A DNA stretch of 21,370 nt. Origin: Botryllus schlosseri. Lineage: Eukaryota; Chordata; Ascidiacea; Stolidobranchia; Styelidae. The notes beneath the pieces are model-generated. The model was given only the letters and a program-made list of their open reading frames with translations, was not told the origin of the DNA and made no database searches. The position numbers and the translations under genes were made by a program. The stretch spans positions 1 to 21,370 of the forward strand of contig ATSW01000419.1 of assembly GCA_000444245.1 (NCBI GenBank), in the 5' to 3' direction. This document shows positions 9,388 through 19,695 of this stretch, one piece after another; within the stretch, counting starts at the first letter, position 1, and each line of letters starts with the position of its first letter.

Positions 9388-11362
9388 CAACAAAATGGGA
9401 AGCGATCGCCCGGCGTATTTTGCGCATTCAATGTCAAAATGATGCTTCAAAAGATACACTTTTCGCACTTCAGCCGCAGACTCATTAACCCTTTACTTGC
9501 CGTTCATTAACCCTCTCGCTACTGCAGCTCACAACCGCTAGTAACCCTGTTGCTACCTGAATCATTGTTGCTTTCTGGCAGATATATTAACCTTATGTTG
9601 CAAGACATCACAATTTGACAATATATTTTCATTATCGTGTTAGTTATGATAAAATCCACCACGAGCATACATTCAAAATACCGGTCAAATACAGACAGGC
9701 AGTCATATAAAATGCATAAAACGACACAGTGATTTCAGTCGAGATACAGAGACTCAGAGAGATGTTCTTTCCGGGACAAGTTTGATACAACTATTCCTGT
9801 TCTTGAATTGAAATGCAGACAAAATCTGGTTTATCGAACAAGTCTGTGCCTTGGCGGGAATAATAGGGTCAAGGCAACGCGGAGCTACCATCAGCAGCCA
9901 ACTGTGTGAGACGCTAACTTCATTCAGAGCCCCATTGCGAATGATTAAACCCACGTTTAGGCTTGTCTTGGTGTCTGATATCTGGGTAATTCCACTGGCC
10001 TCATATTCCTCGATGTACAGAAAGCGAGGTATCATTAGTAGTGATAATCGGCTGATCAAGGACATTGTCGCTGCAGGCTCAACCAATGCTTAGAGAACGA
10101 TATTTCATGAACTGTTGCCTCCGCCAACGCTGAATTTCTTTCAATTCACCATCAGGCGTATACGGATATTTGGGCATATCGCAGTCACTTCATGGCTGCA
10201 GTCACTTCATGGCTTCAGTCTCCATCGTAAAATAAAGGCTAAATATAACAATAAAATAACTCGTAGATTATCTGAAATGAGTATCACAAATTTTAATCAG
10301 AAATTATTACAAGATATAGTATTTGGCTGAACAGTTGAAATGGCAACCCATGTAACGATTGTAAATTCAGTCACAGATAATGCAGACGGATAAATTAGAT
10401 GGTTGAGCAATTGAGCATAGAATATCCCATGTTTCGTTAATATACCTAGCCAACATTAATGAATGCATTAAGAAATGATGTCAAAGCCATAACCACAACA
10501 CGTCAAGATTCGGCGTGCGGTAACGACACTCTTTCGCGGTTTAGCATTAAAATATATATCAACAAGTCCGTAGTACGCATAACGGTCAGAGCACTTGACA
10601 AGTATCACGCTGTTCACTGCCGTCAACCTGACACTTCAGGCCACGGAAAAGTCAAAGTCAGCATTTATATCATGTCCTATTTTACAAGCCTAACGCAAAC
10701 AAGCAATTGATATGACTGATCTGCTATTCTCAAATCTCATAAATAACCCGAACTATCTCTTGCTCCACTGATCTCAACAAAGAACTTCATTCATATTCCA
10801 CTCCATCGCTACAGTCTCGGAAATACAATTCGCCGGTACGGACGATAATTCAAACTTCAAGTGTGCAGCGGTAAACAACATCCGATAACTTATGACATCA
10901 CAATCACTCCACGCTCAAGTGCTCACGATCCTGGAAAAGCCAGGCAGAAGAAACGTCACGGTGAAGCCGCGTGATAATCAAGCGCAATTTGATTGGTTAA
11001 TTACGCTGACACCAATCTCGCTGGCCGACCGATGGAAAGGAGAACAATCGATCTTCTGAATTCGAGAGCGATCAGTTTTTGTACATCAAAGGTGCCGCCT
11101 CACTGTAGTGTCAAAACGGTTGCGTTCACTTCTCTCCTGCACTTTCTTCGCCTGTTTCGGCATTGAATGTGCACACTTTTGTTGACTGGGTGGCCACCCA
11201 TGGGTTACATGGTGCCAATTCGTCGCATGATATGGAAGCAACGCGTTTGCTGATGTATGAGCAACGCATTTTGAGATATAGCGTATCTAAAAATCAGATT
11301 TAATATCTTCGGTTTCGTTGTAACATAAGATCGCCTCAGTTGCATCTCTACACTGTATTTAC

Positions 11363-11836
11363 CAGAGATGAGCGGCTTTGGAATTTCTATGTCCTAATCC
11401 AATCCAAATCTGAAGCTACAAGTCCTAATCCAAATCCTAATCCAGAACTTTTGTATATAGACAAATGCATGTCCAATCCTAATCCGATTCTAACTTGAAA
11501 TTCAGAAAAAATGTTTATTTATGCAAGGAAGGAATTGGAAATTTTTCTTTCTCAAACAATAATTCTCTTGATTTAAGATAACTTATCATATGGCTGCACC
11601 TCTCACGTTCATTGGCACCGAGTGTACCATAGTGCAGTATACCATAAGTACATTATTAACTGATCTGAATAAATATTGACGCCATTCGCCACGCGACATA
11701 TCAATCTCCCAGAAAATCGGTAAATCCAATCCAAATCCTAATCCGTTCAGAAAAAATCTTTAATCCTAATCCAAACCTAATCTGACAAAATTCACAAATT
11801 TGTTTTTTCAATTCCTATAATTCATGCTCATCTTTG
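11363..11836. mobile_element. hAT-type MITE with perfect 8-bp target duplication, next to exon 2
   Basis: The 474-bp element begins cagagatgagcggc and ends catgctcatctttg, which are inverted ends. Identical 8-bp repeats gtatttac flank it at 11355-11362 and 11837-11844. Near both ends it has clusters of tcctaatcc / atccaaatcc words on the + strand. There is no transposase frame. It ends 26 bp (after its target duplication) before the acceptor of exon 2, so the branch point of that intron may lie within or at the edge of the element. Confidence 0.9.
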
Positions 11837-11870
11837 GTATTTACCTCGGCACATGAAATTCGTTCAACAG

Positions 11871-11957
11871 CAAAAGATACAAAGATATACATGTCATACG
11901 ACGACTGGGTCACGGGCTCGTTCAGATCGAGGAAAGTGTCTCCGCGATGGTGTAGCG
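11871..11957 (+). CDS. Gene B exon 2: start of the S9B ectodomain
   Basis: This 87-nt exon is phase 1 at both ends (acceptor cgttcaacag, donor gtacgt). It encodes KDTKIYMSYDDWVTGSFRSR followed by KVSPRWCS. It aligns with human DPP4 SRKTYTLTDYLKNTYRLKLY followed by SLRWIS, the first strand region after the stalk, with matching spacing from the T-Y pair to the Trp. Either first exon joins in frame. The following intron is 59 bp. Confidence 0.75.
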
Positions 11958-12016
11958 GTACGTCTCGACTCGATTAATCATTGTCCGCAGCGATCATAGA
12001 AAAACTGCTGATACAG

Positions 12017-12108
12017 GCGATCAATACAGCAGTAAAGAAAACGACAACTCAATCGTACTCGTCAGCAAAGATGGTACTAATACTACTTTGCTTGCCGGTA
12101 GCGCTTGG
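12017..12108 (+). CDS. Gene B exon 3: beta-propeller, blade 1
   Basis: This 92-nt exon runs from acceptor ctgatacag (phase 1) to donor gtatat (phase 0). Joined to exon 2 it reads WCSGDQYSSKENDNSIVLVS followed by KDGTNTTLLAGSAW. It matches human DPP4 WISDHEYLYKQENNILVFNA followed by EYGNSSVFLENS. The acidic EN-D-NSI-VLV core and the NTT/NSS sequon-bearing turn are at the same spacing. An alternative donor at 12097 (gtagcg) would change the phase and is less likely. Neighbouring introns are 59 and 68 bp. Confidence 0.78.
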
Positions 12109-12176
12109 GTATATATTATTTTCATACTAGAACTCATTTCGGGTATTTATTCAATTTCTATTTCCATCATTTCCAG

Positions 12177-12254
12177 GATAGTTTAACGGATCCATCAAGT
12201 TACTACATATCCGCGGACCAGCAGTATGTTGCTATCACATACGGAAACACCTAT
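12177..12254 (+). CDS. Gene B exon 4: beta-propeller, YYISADQQYVAI strand
   Basis: This 78-nt exon is phase 0 at both ends (acceptor atttccag, donor gtaagc). It encodes DSLTDPSSYYISADQQYVAI then TYGNTY. The match is human DPP4 INDYSISPDGQFILLEYNYV. The Y-x-I-S-x-D-x-x-x-V/I pattern is the usual beta-propeller strand of the family. Confidence 0.8.
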
Positions 12255-12313
12255 GTAAGCTGACACTGTCTGATATCACTCTGCATGAAAATCTGTCAGA
12301 TATCATAAAATAG

Positions 12314-12379
12314 TTTACCAACACAGTAATTAGTTTACGAAGCTTATCACAGATATACGTCCACGATTACGAACGCAAT
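12314..12379 (+). CDS. Gene B probable exon 5: propeller strand with Arg125 equivalent
   Basis: This 66-nt phase-0 frame follows a 59-bp intron, the same length as intron 2. It encodes FTNTVISLRSLSQIYVHDYE followed by RN. It resembles VKQWRHSYTASYDIYDLNK of human DPP4, with R in LRSLS at the place of Arg125. The acceptor (ataaaatag) and donor (gtagtg) are both weak. The phase-0 donor does not fit the next clear exon (19696, phase 2). Either a small exon is missed, the boundary is wrong, or the resemblance is partly chance. Confidence 0.45.
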
Positions 12380-12576
12380 GTAGTGTTAAAAAGTCTTGAA
12401 GTGTTTTTCAAACGAACAATCTCTTCCGTGTCTCTATTGAAATTTATATCAATATTTTTAATATTATGAATACCTAATTGCAAATTATTATCAACTGTAC
12501 CTCTAATGGGTGAGCAGTCACACGCCCGCATAGACCACAGGTCTTGATTCGCAATCTTATACTACAGCCTTTTTAG

Positions 12577-12607
12577 CGGTGTGAATGAGATTCCAAGCAA
12601 TGTGAAG
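12577..12607 (+). other. Exon-like 31-bp sequence, status unclear
   Basis: A good acceptor (acagcctttttag) and donor (gtacga) bracket a frame reading GVNEIPSNVK with a phase-2 start. It resembles ITEERIPNNTQ of DPP4, but the same segment is already covered by the exon at 19696. It may be a relic of a duplicated exon or chance. Confidence 0.2.
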
Positions 12608-12687
12608 GTACGATACCATGTATATAGAGACGCCATTCGTCAGAACCTTTCCATGTGAATCCCATACCAGCACGGTTCAATAATTAT

Positions 12688-13022
12688 TGGGGCAAGTTTT
12701 TGTTGCAGTGAAATCCGTGGAAAGTTGCATTTATTTTTGACAAAAGTTGCAGTAAAAAGTTCCATTTAATTTTTCACAAAAGTTGCACTTAAAGATCACA
12801 TTTTGCTCGGTTGACTAAAAAAAAAGGTCAACTTCATAGTTCCACTCCCGAAATACAGTTTTACATCCGCATTCTCTATTGATTCACTAAAAAAAGGTCA
12901 ACTTTCCGGCGCTATAAGATTCCTTCAAACAGCTTAAAACAGCATTCTACATATCTCACGCGTATCTAGGAAGCTGCCGGAAGCTGTAAAAAAAGTTGCA
13001 AAAGTTGCCAAGACTTGCCCTA
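12688..13022. mobile_element. Probable hAT-type MITE (tggggcaag ends)
   Basis: The ends tggggcaagtttttgttgca and (reversed) tagggcaagtcttggcaact form inverted repeats. The flanks ataattat (12680-12687) and ataactag (13023-13030) match at 6 of 8 positions. Inside are two approximate 45-bp repeats built on caaaagttgca, then the hairpin word gttgactaaaaaaaaaggtc followed by aac. A second copy, cactaaaaaaaggtcaactt then tccggc, follows. This internal module recurs in the MITE at 858-1185. Confidence 0.65.
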
Positions 13023-13340
13023 ATAACTAGGTGCTCCAAATGTCGCGCGAGCAACGAGTCGTTTTTGGCGACCCGCGAACACTAGCAGTTCTACACACAT
13101 TGCGATTCACCGCAAAACTGTAAATTTCTCAATCCCTGTCACATTATTTCTAGCTGCACTCTTGGAACCACATTCTGATAGGCCTACTCATTTTTCAATC
13201 ACCTGTAACTGAAAAAGGGCTTTCACAATTAGATTTGTTACTGGACTTGAAGCCCATTCTTATTCATGAGCCCTTTGTGTACAAATTGGTCTGTGTCGTG
13301 ATAAAATCAGCGTAACGAAGGCTTTTGGATGCTATTAAGC

Positions 13341-13449
13341 CAGTGGTTCTCAACCTTTTCGACCTCGCGGCACACTTTGAAAATGAAAAATAGTTCGCAG
13401 CACACCAGCGGTACAGGTAAACTACCAGTAAACGTATAGCAGCACCCTA
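13341..13449 (+). repeat. hAT left-end fragment (cagtggttctcaacc, gcggcacac)
   Basis: The sequence cagtggttctcaaccttttc is followed by gacctcgcggcacac. It is the same family as the reversed end at 19269. The flanking octamers of the two (tattaagc and tttaggcg) do not match, so they are probably separate insertions. Confidence 0.6.
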
Positions 13450-13535
13450 CAGAGGTGGTCACTGACGAAGTAATCCTACTTTTTCGGAGCACTCAAGTAG
13501 GCATTCATCTACTTCAAATAATAAATTAAGTTTTC
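13450..13535 (+). repeat. One-ended repeat fragment of the CAAGTA family
   Basis: The sequence cagaggtggtcactgacgaa is followed by actcaagtaggcattcatct and acttcaaataa. It resembles the reversed right edge of the remnant at 375-1249 and abuts the preceding hAT end directly. The other end was not found. Confidence 0.45.
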
Positions 13536-16279
13536 CTTTATCTCTGCGGACATGTCACAAATACGTTTACGAATGGTATCATTTGACATGGAAATCGTTT
13601 TCAATTCTTCCCAAATATTTTTTCACATTTCTAGTGCAGGCAGGAAGAACAACTGTCTTCGGTTCCGTGTGAGGTTTCGAATTATCAGATATTTTTTATA
13701 TTATCAGATAAACTTCAGGCTGAGATTAGTTTCATGAGATTGGCTTATGACAATGAAATCCGCCCACTATCGGATTGTCAATATAATTAACCGTCGCATC
13801 GAAGAGTATATATATATCGACTTTTTTTCAATTAGATAAAATAAAAAAGGGCAAAAGAAAACAGGATACAAAAGAACATCGAGATAATCAGTTTTGGGCT
13901 CGTGTTAAGCGTCTCCAACGTAGGCGGTCGTGGGCGTCTTCAAGTCGCTTTAGTCAGTCGCCGAGTGCAGACGTGTATTTCTCGCTCCGCTAGCTGATTG
14001 CTTTGTAATGATTACGTACAGCTTGGACGTGCTGCGGAGTATAGGCAGTAAACAGAGTAGACCAAGTCGCAAAGTGCGAGGAAGACTTTGCTACCCTAAG
14101 GTACTGCGTACTCGCCGAGTGGGACAATATCAATCGAAGAGTCCAATCACGATCGCCAGTAACAAATACGGAGGCGTAGAGGCGTATACATGGATGTTAA
14201 ACTTATCTCCACGTATATCGTGTAATAGAACCTGTGAGGATAGCAATACCTCAATAGTGTTACTGGCAACCACCCGCAGTTCAATTTATAGTTCCAACAA
14301 ATCGGGATAATAAAAACATCAGGGAATATTTATCGGGAAAATTTGTTAACTAATATAATTTGAGCAACTTTTCTTCTCAATTCTCAAATCCGTCGCCTGC
14401 AAAATAACGTTGCACCACGAGCCTTCATTTTACCTGCAGTGTCGACACGCTACCTAACAATAATCGCAATGTGAATGTCTATGTTGGCAATTCAAACTTG
14501 TAAACGTGAACATCACTTCTAAATTAGTTTATTTCTCGATCGTGGGAATGCTTTCCTGGGTGTTTGAGGTTTATATAGGCTCGTACTCGTCCTCCGATCT
14601 GCAGAAGCAGTGTCTAACAAAATGTGGGCCTTGCTATAAGTTGGCATCTCAATAATCAAAATAAGCAATATCGGTATTAAATAAAATTATTATCGATGAC
14701 GAAGACTTGGCAAGAGTAGGACTACGAATAGAAACAGAAAAAGGCCATCAACCTGCGTCATGTCGCTGTTCAGCCTCCGGTTCTGAGGAGAGTGACTAGT
14801 AAAAAGTGAAGACCTTCGGCCACACCTCAACATCACGGTCCAACTGCGCGAGTTTAGTTAGCACCGTCATAAATGCCACTATATGTTAACTCACTGGCGT
14901 GTCAAGGGCTTTGGAGCCGGAGCCGGAGCCCGGAGCCGGAGCCGTGCATTTTTACCGGAGCTGGGGCCGGAGCCGGAGCTCTACATAAAATTCAGCCGGA
15001 GCCGGAGCTGGAGCCAGTTATTTGAAGGGTAGCTCCGGCTCCGACGTATTTCATAAGATGCAACAACCATATCTGCTGAGTTCACATAATTCAACAGCAG
15101 GACTTCGCGAAATTAGGAATATTTTGCTCTTTGGCGCTACCTTTTCCGACTAACCACCATGTTCCTTGGGTCATATGTTCAATGCTCAATTTTCATACAT
15201 GAGTGCCGAACCTCGGTATGCTAAAGATGCCTGTGAATATTGTGGGTATTCGGCATACCCGCAATTTCATCATCAGCACAACCTTGTTGGCCAAATGTAC
15301 GGTTCGAAAATAATGTTCACTATGTATTACGCGAAATGGGAGAGAGGATAAAAACGTGATTTCGTTGCACATGTCGATATGACGAACACGAGCCAAGAAA
15401 TTCCATCTCATCGTTGCTATGAATCGGATGAGCAAATACTCGTTCTTTCGTGATAGTTTTTAATCGGGCCGCGAAATTGGACAGTGTTGTATGCAATAAT
15501 GCATGCGGATTGCAATTCATTACTGCGCATGATCCCCATTCACTCCAGTGAGGATTTTCGAGCGTAAATAGGGGATGGTAGAAGAGTAGCCAAAAATGCC
15601 GTTACACTCAGCAAACAATTGTCGCGGTGCGAGCTACTCAATGCGATGTCAGGACCCCATGGTATGTTATGTTACAGATAAATTACTGATTTGATACGCG
15701 ATTTCCAATTTGGAATCATCTGTTTCGTAAATTCATTCTTGATGTCTGCTTGATACTCTGGTATTCCTGGATTATCACGCACTGTGACTTGTAAATATGA
15801 AACGTGCATACTGCATAGTTTCATTCGTTATGGGCATGGCGCAATGTGCATGGCACAGTGTTTATTTCGATTCGTTGAAACGGTAAAATAGTATATTCCG
15901 ATAAACTTGATCGACACCGGATGGACTGGTAATGAGTGCACCAATACCGAACGTCAAACCATTAGCCATTTGGTACAAATCGAATTTCTATTGATCAGGT
16001 CGTGATATCCACCCATATTGCTCTTACTACAGTTACAGTTGAATAATAATCGCAAATTTAAAGATTGAATTGAGCTGTATGGCTTAATGTTAAGGATTAC
16101 AGTGCCAGTGTTAAAACACCGCATCAGAATTTCAATGGCATGGAGTAAAGTGCGTTCTAGTGCAACTACGATGTTATCGACAATTGACAAGTATTCATTA
16201 TGACGTCACAAGCCGGCACGGCGGCACTTATGTCTTCATTGCTGCCTCTGATGTTACTGACGGCTAACAGACTCTGGAT

Positions 16280-18003
16280 CAGTGGTTCTCAACCGCCGGT
16301 CCGCGACGACTTTTCTGCCGGTCTGCGAGGTACATTAGGATTTTATACCTTGCTGACGACATACGAGCGACTCGCAAAGTATGACCTGACTCGCTAAACC
16401 GCGCAATTCGTACGATCATCCGTTTTCGATTCATTAGTTTTGTGGATAGCCAGGTATCAATGCGTTGCCAGGTGTTTTCGTGCGGCGCATTGTACTCGTA
16501 AAAGGCCATACGTCTGCTAGCAGTGGGAAATGAGCAAGATAGCTCGACAAGGTGCTTGGTCCTATACTACAAAACGCTTCATCTTTGGATGATGTCGAAG
16601 AGAAGAATAGCATTCGAGTTGGCGCGGTTGGTTAATCCACGGCCTTCGGCGCGAAATTAGCCTATATATGTTTATCTGGGCAAGTCAATTTTACCTCGAC
16701 TCAGCACTCTACCATAAAATTACATGAATACCATCTTAAACATATTTAATTACGAACAAAACCTTCAAAATGTTACTCTCTAGTACAGGGGTGGCCAACG
16801 TGCGGCCGAGAAGAAAGTTTTTGCGGCCGTGGACAATTAATTCAATTAATATGTGTTGGCGGCAGTCGACAAGAAAATTAAATTTACGAATTGCCTCCCG
16901 AATATTTGATATATTTTAATCATTTTCGAAATTTATTCGCGCCAGGCACGATTCAATGAGACCTCATTTTTCGATTTTAATGTTGTCGTGGTGCCCTTTG
17001 CAATCTGAGCCCCGCAGTACAGATGCGAACAGCGGAGGAAATGATGCCCGCATAGATGAATGATGCCCGCCCGCATAGAAATACCTATACTTGGAATCGT
17101 GCGCTCCTCACGAAAGAAATTTGTTTCTGGTACGTTTGGGAGATTCTAAAATCTTTTCACTATACCGACAATCCTGATGGGAGGTCAATAAAAAAGAACA
17201 CGCCACAAAGTGACTATAATAACAATTGGCCCACCCAAAGATGCATCATCATTTATAACTTGCCCTCAATTTCCTAAAACACCCCTCCATCAACTCAACC
17301 GATGAATCTGATCGCATTAGCTGAGAAAGGATAAATCGTCGCAGTGTCAATTTTACATATTTTGAGAAAATCGGGTTCATGTAAAGTTTTCGTCTTCTTT
17401 CAGCCATATATTGGCCCTGATTAACTTAGAATCAATGAAACAGACATAACCATGGCCAAGATATTGCCGAAAAATATTGAAAATTTTGCAAAAACTTCAA
17501 AATTCCTTCAAAATTTCAAAACTGGACATAAGTCACTTTGATTCCACTGCGACGAAATATTTGATAGTAATATGAGGAACTACGAATATTAATGACGGAA
17601 TTCATTCGTGAATCGGAAATTTTTTTCGCGCGAACCAGTCTTTGGTCTTAACATGACTACTATGAAGCGATTTCGGTGCGTACGGTAAGACGATATATAA
17701 AATGGTAGATTATAGCCCGGAATTCTCCAGAAATGGACATGTTCAGTTTAACGTGGAAATATCGCGCCCAGTTAGTTCGTTACGACTATTTCCTGGAATG
17801 CGGCCGTAGGCCGTATAAGTCATCAAAATGCGGCCGCGCGAATAGCATAACGGTTGGCCACTCCGGCTTTAGTACCATACTAGCGGAATAGCGGCTTTAT
17901 ACAGTACATTTTGGATTATTTCAATTTTTTAAGGTCCACCGGTCCGCCTAATATCTTTTGGAATTTTACCGGTCCACGAGGCTAAAAAGGTTGAGAACCA
18001 CTG
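16280..18003. mobile_element. hAT element (cagtggttctcaacc ends), itself invaded
   Basis: The inverted ends are cagtggttctcaaccgccgg and ttgagaaccactg, with ggtccgcg/ggtccacg words beside them. The flanking octamers ctctggat (16272-16279) and ctctagat (18004-18011) differ at one position. It contains the whole element 16786-17866; without it the length is about 635 bp. No intact transposase frame remains. Confidence 0.88.
16786..17866. mobile_element. hAT element nested in 16280-18003
   Basis: The 1081-bp element begins caggggtggccaacgtgcgg and ends aacggttggccactccgg (inverted, with mismatches). The target duplications are ctctagta (16778-16785) and ctttagta (17867-17874), 7 of 8 identical. 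Both ends carry gcggccg words. It shares most of its right half with the reversed copy at 3347-3826. It has no convincing protein-coding frame. Confidence 0.88.
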
Positions 18004-18057
18004 CTCTAGATTACTATAGTTAACTAACATACGGGTAAATTCCTAATCTATATAGAT

Positions 18058-18710
18058 CAGGGGAGCAACCTTTTCGGCTGAAGGGCCACATGAAATTGAC
18101 GAAAGAGTGCGCTGCCCACTAGCCGCGCCAGGCGCGTAAAATTTTCAAAGTTATTATTATTATTATTATTTTGGTATATTGCGGGTCGACTGTATACCAC
18201 CCGCTGGGCTCAGTTTGCAAGGACAGGACTATTCGGCATCTCGACATATCGATATCGAAGATTTCCGCTAATATACGACCATCATTTTGTGCCAATTTGT
18301 GCCAACATTTCATCGTTGACGATCTTTCTGCGAGCGCAAACGCGAAAAGACTTTCTCTCGTAATTGCGAATATATAGTTTCATTTTCAGGAGGGGGTACG
18401 CTACAAAGCAAGAAATCGTGTGACAATTAAACATGCGAAGCGTGAAGAATAATTTTACTACTTTACTAAAAGTGTGACTGGACCCTGGATATGCCAATGC
18501 GCCGGAGCTGATATTTTAGTCATCAACATCCCAAATGTTGCTGCAAGACTAATCATGTTTTTGGTTGGCCTTGCAAGTTAACAATTTGAGCAATATAATT
18601 TCGATAATATAACAGGATTTCGATAATATAGTGGGAAATTAGCTCGCGAGCTGCTCAAATACTTCTCGCGGGTCACATATGGCCCAGAGGCCGCGGGTTG
18701 CCCATCCCTG
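18058..18710. mobile_element. hAT element (caggggagcaacc ends), sibling of 8425-9387
   Basis: The 653-bp element begins caggggagcaaccttttcgg and ends ccgcgggttgcccatccctg. The target duplications are atatagat (18050-18057) and atatagac (18711-18718), 7 of 8 identical. It contains an (att)n run near 18150. It starts 47 bp after the target duplication of the element 16280-18003 and lies inside the GGAGCC composite. Confidence 0.9.
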
Positions 18711-19199
18711 ATATAGACAGACACCTTCGATAGTTTTCAAAGTCGGAGCCGGAGCTGGAGCCGAGCAGTGGTAATAATGCGGCTCCGGAGCTGGAGCCGG
18801 AGCTTTTGTATGATAGAAGAAAGCTCCGGAGCCGGAGCTGGAGCAATGCAAATTAACGGCTGCTCCAAAGCCCTGGTGTCACACCCGTTGACGGTGAAGG
18901 CCCCAGTTTGATTCATGGCAGCGCAATAAAAAATGTTACGAAGCGTCACAGATTTATGACATTCTCCGCTCCTGCGCTGCTGTGCTCAGAGTGTCTTTGC
19001 AATAAAAAGTCTAGGTAAAGACCCAATCCATTAGCTAATGGAGATGCCAGATTGAGTTAATAGATTGAGACACCGTAACTATGGTCGTCTCGACATCCTT
19101 GTACAATATCGGGTAAATTCAATAGAACCACCAACAATGACACACTCATAAATTTGGATTCTTTTAGTTTTGTTATACTTCGACCATATTTAAGACATT

Positions 19200-19269
19200 T
19201 CCTCGCGGCACACCTGAGCAGCCCAATTGGCACACTAGTGTGCCGCGGCACACCGGTTGAGAACCGCTG
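19200..19269 (-). repeat. hAT right-end fragment (ggttgagaaccgctg)
   Basis: Reversed, it reads cagcggttctcaaccggtgt then gccgcggcacac, matching the end at 13341. It contains the short palindrome ggcacactagtgtgcc. No partner end with a matching target duplication was found. Confidence 0.6.
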
Positions 19270-19695
19270 TTTAGGCGAAAGCCGTTTACTGACTTAAATG
19301 ATTTTGCGCAGAAAGCAAGCTGCATGGTGCGTAAGATATTCGTGATAGCATTTTATCAGGTATGAAGCGACGAATAATACAGCCGAGTTATTGTAGGCCA
19401 AGCCGAATCACAAAAAAGTGATGAAACCACAGAAATCAAATTTGATATTGTCTAAATAATGAACAGCAATAACAAATAAATTCTTGTACTGCTATGGTAT
19501 GTTTCAATGTCCCTCACTACCAGAAAATCGAGACTCAATTAACCGATAACACACATAATGTCGAGTTTGTTTTCAGGAATATGCCCACTACATGACATTT
19601 TACTCAGTGGCCGTGTTTCAAACTTCAGATTCGTAAGCATAACAATTCCAGAGTTAGACCGTGTCCCACCCAGACTTAAATATTGTTTGTCACAG

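Larger units (their letters stand above)
7095..11870 (+). other. Gene B intron 1 (from exon 1b), 4.8 kb of transposon-rich DNA
   Basis: The intron runs from donor gtgagt at 7095 to acceptor cgttcaacag ending at 11870. It holds the LINE at 7211-8325, a hAT copy at 8425-9387 with a palindrome inside it, and the MITE at 11363-11836. Between 9390 and 11360 I recognise only an unexplained minus-strand open frame at 9754-10086, a 17-bp tandem repeat at about 10183-10216 (gcagtcacttcatggct twice), and taaccct words at 9486-9556. Confidence 0.65.
14893..18876. mobile_element. Probable composite: GGAGCC-ended transposon invaded by three hATs
   Basis: The left end (about 14893: caagggctttggagccggag) and right end (about 18876: gctgctccaaagccctg) are inverted. 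Each carries about 140 bp of ggagccggagc words (to about 15045, and from about 18738). The inner edges also mirror each other (gctccggctccgac against gtcggagccggagc). Both outer flanks contain gtgtca in the same orientation, a possible imperfect target duplication. Removing the inner hATs and their duplications leaves about 1.6 kb. Two unrelated solo ends are the alternative. Confidence 0.55.
12380..19695 (+). other. Gene B large intron (about 7.3 kb) dominated by nested hAT elements
   Basis: Between the propeller exons at about 12.3 kb and 19.7 kb lie a MITE (12688-13022), hAT ends (13341, 13450, 19200-19269), the GGAGCC-ended composite (14893-18876) with three hAT elements inside, and an unexplained 100-residue open frame at 14008-14310. 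From 13530 to 14000, 14310 to 14890, 15050 to 16270 and 19270 to 19690 I recognise nothing beyond low-complexity AT runs. Confidence 0.65.

Noticed and set aside
9754-10086. 110-residue open frame on the minus strand
   Set aside because: A faint likeness of its end (SCIKLVPERTS) to astacin peptidases was considered, but no zinc site or further domain is visible and there are no matching splice sites. Not called as a gene.
11945-11990. tRNA A-box-like word (tggtgtagcggta) suggesting a tRNA or SINE
   Set aside because: No B box or acceptor-stem pairing follows, and the stretch is explained by the end of exon 2 plus its splice donor.
14008-14310. 100-residue open frame on the plus strand
   Set aside because: No recognisable domain, biased composition and no support from context; open frames of this length occur by chance.
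15193-15435. Overlapping open frames on both strands around 15166-15520
   Set aside because: None resembles a known protein, and both strands are equally open, which suggests chance.
16608-16665. tRNA-like word ggcgcggttggttaatcc suggesting a tRNA-derived SINE
   Set aside because: No proper A/B-box spacing or cloverleaf arms could be made; it lies inside the hAT element 16280-18003.
18639-18949. Proline/alanine-rich minus-strand frames (APAPAPE repeats)
   Set aside because: They are translations of the GGAGCC word repeats of a transposon end, not genes.
13341-19269. A single 5.9-kb hAT element bounded by cagtggttctcaacc ends
   Set aside because: The ends are inverted and of one family, but the flanking octamers tattaagc and tttaggcg do not match as a target duplication.
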